From the NCBI GenBank assembly GCA_026770575.1, contig MU657204.1:142798-153202 (forward strand): a stretch of DNA of 10,405 nt, given 5' to 3'. The notes under the pieces were generated by a model, which saw only the letters and a list, made by a program, of their open reading frames with translations, did not search any database and was not told where the DNA came from. The DNA comes from Pelagophyceae sp. CCMP2097. Its lineage: Eukaryota; Sar; Pelagophyceae. Shown here piece after piece: positions 1 to 7,900 of the stretch. Within the stretch, counting starts at the first letter, position 1, and every line of letters starts with the position of its first letter. The position numbers and the translations under genes were made by a program.

Positions 1-210
1 ACGGGGACCTTGTCGCAAGGGCCGTGTCACAGGTTGCCAGAGGAACCTTGTCACGGGGCTCTTGTCTCAGGGGACTTGTCAACAGGGTTCTTGTCAACAG
101 GGTTTTTGTCACAGGGTTCTTGTCTCCGGGTTCTTGTCTCAGGTTTCTTATCGCAGGGACCTCGTAACAGGGTTCTTGTCAGAGTGACCTTTTCACAGGG
201 ATGCTGGGAC
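1..210. repeat. 14-base minisatellite (first block)
   Basis: Tandem units of about 14 bases such as CAGGGTTCTTGTCA and CAGGGACCTCGTAA follow each other almost without interruption, best ordered around 80-180. One unit is 15 bases long. The same unit (GTCACGGGGACCTT-like) fills two introns further along. No exon is recognisable here. The block is probably part of a long APC2 intron, or DNA upstream of the gene if the N-terminal exons are far away. Confidence 0.85.
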
Positions 211-259
211 CCTGAGCTTGCGCGTGGGATTCTGGGATGCATGCCGTAAAAGAGACTTT

Positions 260-1560
260 CTTTCCCGGGTCCTTGGAAACCCTCTGGACGGGCCTTTGCA
301 AGGCGACGGTCACTCGCACGGCCGAATGCACCATCGCTTGCTTCGGCCTCTTTTACGGGCCCTATCAAGCCCCCGCGCAGGGTTCCTTGCAAGTCCCCAC
401 GCACGATTCCTTGCAAGCGATCAGCGCCCTTCCAGGGCCCCTTCAAGGCTCACGGGCCTTGACGAGTCCCTCGCAAGGGCCCTCTGTACGGGACGGTCCC
501 TCGGAGTGGCCTCTTGACGCCGCCCTCGCGCAGTCAGAGGGCGGGCCCCTCGCACGTTGCGCTCGCCTCGTACGGGCCCTTGCCTCGCGGTGCCCTACAA
601 GGCCCCCGGTCCCTCGCACGGGGCTTGTTGCACGGGCCCTGAAAATGGGCGGACCGCTCCAAGATGCCTTGTGGAGGGCTCCTCGCAAAGTCCCTCGAAA
701 GGCTCCAAAGTGCGCCCCCCCTCGCACGTGCCGTGGGAAGCCTCTCCTGTACGGCCCCTCGCAAGATGGTGCGAACGGGTCCTTGTCAGGCCCTTCTTCT
801 GGAAATGGCTTCCCCTGGTCCTGGTCGAGCCGGGGGCTCGAAGAGGCGTTTCGAGCAGCGAGAGGCCCGGAGGAGGCTCTTGGGGCACTCCACTTGCGAG
901 GCTCCTCGCACGGGCCCTCGCACAGCTGCTTGCACGGTCCCTTGCACGGTCCCTTGCACGGGCCCTCGTACGGCCCTTGCGAGGCCTTTTTCACGGGCAA
1001 GGCCTCTCGCAAATTGTGAAGGCCCCTCGTAAGGGTCCTTGCACGGTCCATCTCCTTGATTCGGGTCCTTGTACGACCCCTTGAGCGCGGCCTCTCGCGA
1101 AGGCTCCTTGGACAGGCCCCGTTTTCTGTAAGTCCCCTCATGGGCCTCGAGCAAATCGCAAATCCCCCTCATGGGCCTCGAGGAAACGCCGGAGAAGGCT
1201 CCCTTGGCAACGCGGGTCCTCGCAAGGCCCCTCACAAGGACCCCGAGGAGGCCTCTCGCACTTGCAAAGCGCGCGGTCCCTCTTTCCAAGGCCCCTCGAG
1301 GGCCCTCGAAGGGCCCTGCTCCTCTGCGTGGCCACTTCAACGGCTCCTCGTGGATTCCGAGGGCGGTCCTTCAAGCGCGGTCCCATGCTCGAACGGTCCC
1401 CGGCCCTTGCGCGCGGTCCCTCTTTCCAAGGCCCCTCGAGGGCAAGGACCCCCACAAGGCCCGGGGGAAAGGGCCCTTGCGCGGGTGCAAGAGGCCTCGG
1501 GACGGCCCGTTCCCTGTCTGGGCATCCCTCGCAAGGCTCCTCGAAAAGGGCCCGTCCGCG
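260..1560. repeat. Degenerate 12-base minisatellite region
   Basis: GC-rich DNA built from variants of CCTTGCACGGTC and CCTCGCAAGGCC. The best register is at 904-975, where six consecutive 12-base units can be read. Elsewhere the units are interrupted and diverged. Longer exact repeats sit inside it: an 18-base pair at 1134-1151 and 1165-1182, and a 35-base pair at 1269-1303 and 1409-1443. Frames stay open on both strands because the units lack stop codons, but no protein family is recognisable. Confidence 0.8.
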
Positions 1561-1566
1561 TCAGCC

Positions 1567-1608
1567 GTATGGGATGCAACGCATGGGATGCAACGTATGG
1601 GATGCAAC
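1567..1608. repeat. Triplicated 14-base unit GTATGGGATGCAAC
   Basis: Three head-to-tail copies at 1567-1580, 1581-1594 and 1595-1608 differ at one base. The sequence is unrelated to the ACGG-containing minisatellites around it. Confidence 0.95.
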
Positions 1609-1793
1609 GTATACGGGAACCCGATGCCGCGGCTCCGGCGCCCAGAGGCCCTCGACGCCAGAGGGCCCGCCAGCGGGGGCCCCTCGGGATGCTACGGGAG
1701 GTGCCGCGGGAGGTGCTGGCGGAGGTTGCGTCATATCCTATAGTCACATCGTGTACTCTAGTAATATCCTCTAGTAATTGATCGTAATTTTAG
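1609..1793 (+). other. Intron 3' end before exon 1
   Basis: A GC-rich stretch with GGGAGGTGC-like repeats (about 1690-1725) changes abruptly at about 1730 into an AT-rich tail containing two CTCTAGTAAT copies, then TTTTAG|G. It probably contains the branch point and acceptor signals of the intron ending at 1793. No coding similarity is seen. Confidence 0.6.
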
Positions 1794-1921
1794 GTTGCTT
1801 CGACGTTTGACGTCCCTACGTTGCCTGTGGTCGGTGACTGGAAGAACCGCGTCCTCCTCAAATGGCTCGACGTCGTCGGCAACGGCGGGGGTGTCTGCGA
1901 GACGGTAGAGTCGCTAAGGCT
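1794..1921 (+). CDS. ANAPC2: APC2 exon 1 of the window
   Basis: The acceptor is TTTTAG|G at 1793/1794 after an AT-rich tract, and the exon starts in phase 0. It encodes a helical segment with GDWKNRVLLKWLDVV, resembling the W...VLL.WL helix that precedes the DFPDS block in APC2. The donor GTGATC at 1922 leaves two bases of a Leu codon, which the next exon completes. A GT at 1905 is also possible, but it ends in phase 0 and does not join exon 2 in frame, so 1922 is preferred. This exon has the weakest family similarity of the set. Confidence 0.7.
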
Positions 1922-4900
1922 GTGATCAAGGCCGCGTCGGAGCTTGCGAAATACAAACTGCGGGGAAACGCCAGAGTCTGGAGCGGCAGCGCCGAGGCGG
2001 GGAGGAGCGCCGAGCTTGATGTCGCGCGCGAGACGGCGGCAGACTCGATCGGGACTCTTCCCTCGAGTCTGGACTTTTCCCTCGAGTCGCGCCTCGGAAT
2101 TCCTCGAGGATGTTCCCATAGGTCCGTCTCCGCCACCATCGACGAGTCCTACGTCTCCGCCAGAGTCTCGGTCCTGTACGACATGGTCGCCGACTTTCCC
2201 GACTCGGAGCCCGCCCTGCTGGAGCTCCGAGATGCCTTGAGCCGTTCAATTTACAGCGCCTGCGGGATTGCGGGAAACGCGGATCAACCCGGCACTTTGT
2301 GGCAAACCCGCGCTCCTCGCGCGCCACGCCGCTCCTAGGCACGCAGCAGCACCGGCGGCTGGCGCGGTCGTTTCGGAATATGCTTCAAAAAAGGCTGTTA
2401 CACGTCATCGACCCGCGTCCGATTTATTCCAAAGGTCCGCCCGATTCCATCGGGCAAAAGGCCGCTGGCCCGACGGCGGCGAGCAGGGGCGCGTCGGTCA
2501 CCGTCGCGGAGGCGAGTTGGGGATACCGTCGCGGTTGAGATGGGGTTTGGGAAGTGTCGCGGTTGAGATGGGTTTGGGAAGTGTCGCGGCGGGTTGTTTC
2601 AGGTCGGAGTCGAAGAGACGGTTTGGGGGTCGTTCAAGAGCCGCCTTCGAGGGCTCCAGCTGAGGTTCGCGGCATCCCAGACGGGCGACGGCGTCGCGGC
2701 GGGCCCGCCACTCTGCCGAGGGCCGGTCCTTACGGTCCAACAAAGGGCCCTTCGACGGCCCCTTCTCCGGCCCCTTCGACGGTCCGAGTCGAGGGACTTC
2801 CTGTGCGCCACTGGAAGTCCTATGGCCGCCGGAGACAGTCCCCTGCAGCCCCTCTGCGGGACCGGAACGGTCCCTTTGCCGGTCCGAAGGACGGTCCCTT
2901 TGCCGGTCCAATGAAGGGTCCCTTTGACAGTCCGATGAAGTGTCCCTTTGAGGGTCCGATGATTGGTCCCTTCGAGGGTCCGACGAACGTCCCCGAGACG
3001 GTCCGAATATCGATCCCGAGACGGTCCGAAGGACGGTCTCGAGGCGGCCCGAAGGACGGTCCGCCTCGATTATCGGGTCGTCTGATACTCCCCGAAAGTC
3101 TGATTATCGGGCCGTCTGATACTCGCCTCTTTTCCAGTGCGACAGGCCCCTCTTCCGTCTTCGCCGGTCCGAGTCAGACCCTCTCCGGTCCGGAGACGGA
3201 CAGGTGACGGACCCTCCCGTCCTCCCCACGGCCCGGCGGGGCCGGAGACGGTCTCGAAGGCGGCCCGAGAACAGCCCCTCGAACGGTCCTCGACGGCTCC
3301 GTCGACGGTCGGATGCGCCCCCGATCCTGGGACGGCCCCGACCAAGGCGATGTGCCTCCGTCCGATGCGGAGGGTCCTCCCTCGACGGCATCACGCAGAC
3401 CCAGCCGGGGCTCGATTGGGGGTTTTCTGGGTCAGCCCCAAAGGATCCCACTCTGCCCCAGCTGCCCCGAGAGCATCTCGAGCGAGAGCCTGCAAGCGTG
3501 CCGGTTGCGCCGCGGGCCTTTCCGGATGCGGACCGGGGAGCTTGGGGCAGAATGCCGCCCTTTGAAGTCGCTTTGATAACGAGAAGAGGGCTGGTATTTG
3601 AAGACGCGAACAAATCTTTTTGGAGCGGAGAAAACCATTCCCAGACTAAAACAAATCCTCTGCAGGCCGGCGCGCGCACGTCGCAGATCATCGACGTCTA
3701 CGTCGCGACGATCAAGGTCCGGCGGACGTGTATGCATGCGACAGAGGGCGAACGTATGCACGCCAAGAGAAGAGAAGGGAAAGGCCCATGTGTCTCGCCC
3801 CTCGACTGCATGCGCAGGTCCTGCGCGTCCTGGACCCGCGCAACGCGCTGCTCGACGCGGTGGCGCGGCCGGTTCGAGCGTACCTTCGAAAAAGGCCGGA
3901 TACCGTGCGTTATGGCGTCTGTCGCAGGAGAGTTGCGAGGACAAATCGCCGCAGGAGAGGACGGACGTCGCGGAGGTGGTTTTTATTGATACGTTGCAGG
4001 TACGATGCATCGTCCAATCCCTCACAGACGATAATAGCAGCGACCTCGCCCAAGAACTCCACCGCGCCGGGCCCGTCGACGCGGAAGAGGACTCGGACGA
4101 CGAACACGCCGGGCCAGGTGCGCGCGAGGTGGGGGGGCGGAAGGACGGACGCGGGACGTATCTTGAAAACGTTTCTCGAGACAATATGCTCTCCCGCCGC
4201 TTCTTCAGACGTCCTTTAGGCCTGCACTGGCAGCCGGCGTCGCGCGAGGCGCCGCGGCGGGGCAAGGCACATTTGGTGAGTCTTCTTTCTCCGACGAACG
4301 GGGGTGACGCACCTTTTTCATAAAACCCGCTCATAAAACCCGCGACCAAAGGTCGGCGACATTTTACCCATGCTCATCTCCATCTACGGCTCAAAGGGCC
4401 TCTTCGTGCGCGAGTACCGGTGCGTTGTCGTAGGGTTCTCGTCAAAGAGGTCGTCAAAGGGACCCCCTTTCAAATGGGGCGTCTGACGGGGACCTTGTCA
4501 AATGGGGACCTTTTTAAGGGGGGACCTTGTCACAGGGTTCTTGTCACAGCGTTCTTGCCCGACCTTGTCGCGGGCAATGTGTCACGGGGACCTCGTCACT
4601 GGGTGACAGCGTTCTTGTCACGGGGGAGGGGTTCTTGTCACCGAAACCTTGTCACGGGGGAGGGGTTGTCAAAGGGCCCTTTGTCACGGGGACGTTTCAC
4701 GGGGACCTCGTCACGGTGATTGCCATCGGGTTCTTCTCACGGGGTCCTTGTCACGGAGACGTTGGCACAGGGACCTTGGAACAGAAACTGAGGGACCTTG
4801 TCCCGGGGACCTCGGCATGGGACACTTGTCACGGGGACCCTGCCACTGGGTTTGTGTCGCGGGGCCTTGGTCAACGGACCTTGCGCGCGGCCGCGCGGCG

Positions 4901-7900
4901 CCGAAAGCGAAAGCGCGAAAGGCGCGCCGCACAGGAACATGCTCGCGGAGAAGCTCATCTCGTCGGCCGTCGAGGTGCGTGGGGGCTCGGGAACGGGCAC
5001 GCCGGTGGGCCTGTTGAGACCAGGGAGGCCTGGGCTTTGAGACCGGGAGGGCCTCGAGATTCGCGGAGACTGCGGCCCCTACGGCCGGTGGCCGCGGCGC
5101 GGTCGCAAGGAGCGTGAAACCCTTCTTCGGCGCGAGGTTTTGGGAACGCTTTTGACGGAGCGAGATTTTGGGAAAGGCGTACTTGCTCACCGTAGGTCGA
5201 CACGGAGCGCGAAATCAAAAATCTCGAGCTCCTCAAACTGCGAGCACCCGCGTCCAACCGCCCCAACGCGGCGCTGGGCGGCCCGAGGGGAGCGCGGGAG
5301 GCGTGCGCGAGACGCCCCGCGGGGCTGCGATGCACCGAAAATCGGTTTTTGAGAGCCGAGGGAGGGTGCTGCGGCGACGCGAAGCAAAGGGACGTGCGCG
5401 ACGCCGTCAAGGTGTTTGGGCGTGGGGGGGACCTTGTCACTCGGGCCTTGCCACGGGAACCGTGCCACGAGGACCGTGTCACAAGGACCGAGTCACTGGG
5501 TTCTCGTCGCAGTGGCCTCGTCACACGGCCTTGGTCACGGGGACCGATTCACTTGGTTCTCGTCGCAGGGACCTTGTCTTGGGGACCTTGTTACAGAGAC
5601 GCCGTCGTACAGGCCTTGCCACACAGGCCTTGTCACAGGGTTCTCGTCACGGGGACCTTATCACAGGGTTGTCGTCACGGGGACCTTGTCACAGGGTTCT
5701 CGTCACGGGGACCTTATCAGATGGTTCTTTTCACGGGGACCTTTTCACGGGGTTGTCGAGGACTCTATCACGGGGACCTTGTCACACGGCCCTTGTCACA
5801 CGGGCCTCGTCACGCGGGCCGTGCCTTTGGGACCGTGCCATAGGGACCTTGTCACTGGGAACTTGCCACAGGGTTCACCTCGGCATAGGGACTTTGTCAC
5901 GCGGCCTTCACAGGGACCTGTCACAAGGACCTCGTGACATAGAGACCTCGTCACGGGGACCTCATCAAAGGTGATCTCGTCAAAGGGAAACTCGTCAAAG
6001 GGACTCTATCACGGGACCGACGTCGCAGCGACCGGGGGACGTCTGAGAGAGGCAATGTCAAAGGACCTTGCCACGGGGCCCGTGTCACAGCGACCGATTC
6101 CTCGTCGCAGGGACCTTTACGGGACCTCTGTCACGTCACGGGACCGTGCGACGGGAAACTTGCTGCAGCGACGTCGTCGCAGCCATCTTGTCACACCTTC
6201 CCACGGGATCCCGTCGCAGTGATCTCGTCACGGGGCCCCTGTCACAGGATGACGGGCACCTCGTTGCGGGAAGCGTGTCTCGGGGACCTTGGACAACGTC
6301 ACAGGGACCTCGTCTGAGGGCCCTTGTCACGCCGACGTTGCCACAGGGTCAAAAGGACATTTGCCACATGGACCCCGTCATGGGCCCTTGGCAGGGGGAT
6401 CTCTTGAAGTCTTGCCAAAGTCTTGCCAAAGGGACCTTTGTCAGAGGGACTTCTTCTGATAGGGACTTCTTCAAAGGGCCTCCCCAAAGACCGTGTCACG
6501 GGGCCCTCGTCACAGGGGCCTCGTTGCGTGAAACGTGTCTCGGGGACCTCGTCGTCATTTTGGCAGTGTCATTTTGGCAATGTCACAGGGACCTTGTCGC
6601 GGGGCCCTTGTCAATACGGCGTGTCACAGGGGCCTTGTCGCGGGGCCCTTGTCTTGCCGTGTCACAGGGACCCGGGGACCTTGCCGCGGCGAAGTTGCCA
6701 GAGGAATTTTGTCGATACGGCCCGGGCCTGTAGACGACCCCTCGCAAGGTCGAACCCCGTCAAAGACGGGCGTTTTTGCGAATCTCGCGCTTTGGAACCC
6801 CCGCTAGGCGCTTCGGCGAGTCTGCTTTGCACGAGTGCGGCGTCATGGTCCGCGACGTCGAGGCCTCAGCGAAGCTCGTCCCGCGCGAGGACGGCGACGT
6901 CTTACAGGCCACGGTCGTGTCGCAGGTCCGTTTTTCCGAGCATGGCATCTTGAGAGCACATCTCCTGGGATTTTGAGAGCACACCTCCTGGGACTTTGAG
7001 AGCCTGCCGCGTATTTGCCATCGCCCTGTGGCCTCCGCACCGTCGCCCTAGGTCTTTTGGCCCGCGGGGCCCTTCCAGGCCGCGCAGGGCGCCGGCGACA
7101 AGCCGCTCAAGGTGCGGTGCGCGCCTCGTGCGGTGTGCGGTGTGCGCCTCGATCGACGCACGCCCGGTTCTTGAGCCTTTGCACCCCCCACGCTCGCCCG
7201 CGCAGGTGCACGCCAAGCCGCTGGCGCTGCTCGAGGCGTCAGAGGCGGCGTGACTTTGGGCAATGTTTGAGAATGCAAATACTCGAGTCTTTTAGAGGCA
7301 AGTCTTGCAAAGTCGTCGAGGAAAGTCATCTAGGTACGCCGCCGCCTTCCACGCGCGCAAGGCGCCCCGGCGGCTGGACTGGCATTCGAATTTGGGGGCC
7401 GCGGACTTGGAGCTCGAATTCGACGACGGGACCCTGCGCGACTTCAAAAACGTGCCCGCCCGCGTCCTTTTCAATGTTTCTATCTTCCAAGTTTTCATAA
7501 AATATTCACCCTGGGGCCCCCAAGACCGGGCAAACGAGGCGCGAGAGGCCCCGTCGAGACTCGACGGGCCCCATGGCGACCTTCACGCCTTTTGGCGGGC
7601 CACACGCTCGGTGCAGGAGCAGCGACGGTGAAATCGGGGCAGGTCGGGTTGCTCAATTTGGACCGAAGCCTCGGGTCGCGGCTTTGTCGAGATACCAAAC
7701 TCGTCTTCGAGAGGTCGGGTTCGGGTTCAAGCATCAGCCAAACCCACTCAAAGACGGGTCGGCCAAAACACACAAACCCGGCAAACCCGACCCGCGGGTT
7801 GAAGGGCAGACCCGAACCCGTCCCTGCTTCCGCCTCGGACGGTCTCTCGGAAGGTCGCTTGGGTGGTCCCGTGGACGATTCCTTTGGACAGTTCCTTTGA

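Larger units (their letters stand above)
2404..3665 (+). other. Intron between exons 3 and 4 (1,262 bases)
   Basis: The GTCATC donor and CTGCAG acceptor join H and A codons in phase 0. The intron holds a 28/27-base duplication (2528-2582), a 12/24-base minisatellite (about 2720-3320) and a 23-base direct repeat (3068-3090 and 3102-3124). The last 130 bases are less repetitive and more AT-rich. No gene of its own is recognisable in it. Confidence 0.85.

Noticed and set aside
1905..1910. GTAGAG as the donor of exon 1
   Set aside because: It ends the exon in phase 0 while exon 2 needs two bases upstream. The GTGATC at 1922 fits in frame and adds a peptide that joins naturally.
2554..3207. GPF.GP-type 8-residue protein repeat as a structural protein gene
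   Set aside because: It is the 24-base minisatellite read in one frame inside an APC2 intron. It runs at both ends into unrelated low-complexity sequence and has no start context or family support.
4527..5117. Open frames through the 14-base arrays reading SRGPCHRVLVTGTL-like repeats, also at 5168-5974 and 6068-6733
   Set aside because: The peptide repeat is a direct translation of the minisatellite in shifting frames. APC2 exons 8-9 and 10-11 are contiguous across these stretches.
1..6740. CRISPR array
   Set aside because: The repeats are 12-14 bases, directly adjacent without unique spacers, and the surrounding gene is eukaryotic.
7718..7735. Telomeric repeat (GGGTTCGGGTT)
   Set aside because: There are only two imperfect units, inside the dispersed element and paired with an inverted copy. 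It is not a telomere tract.
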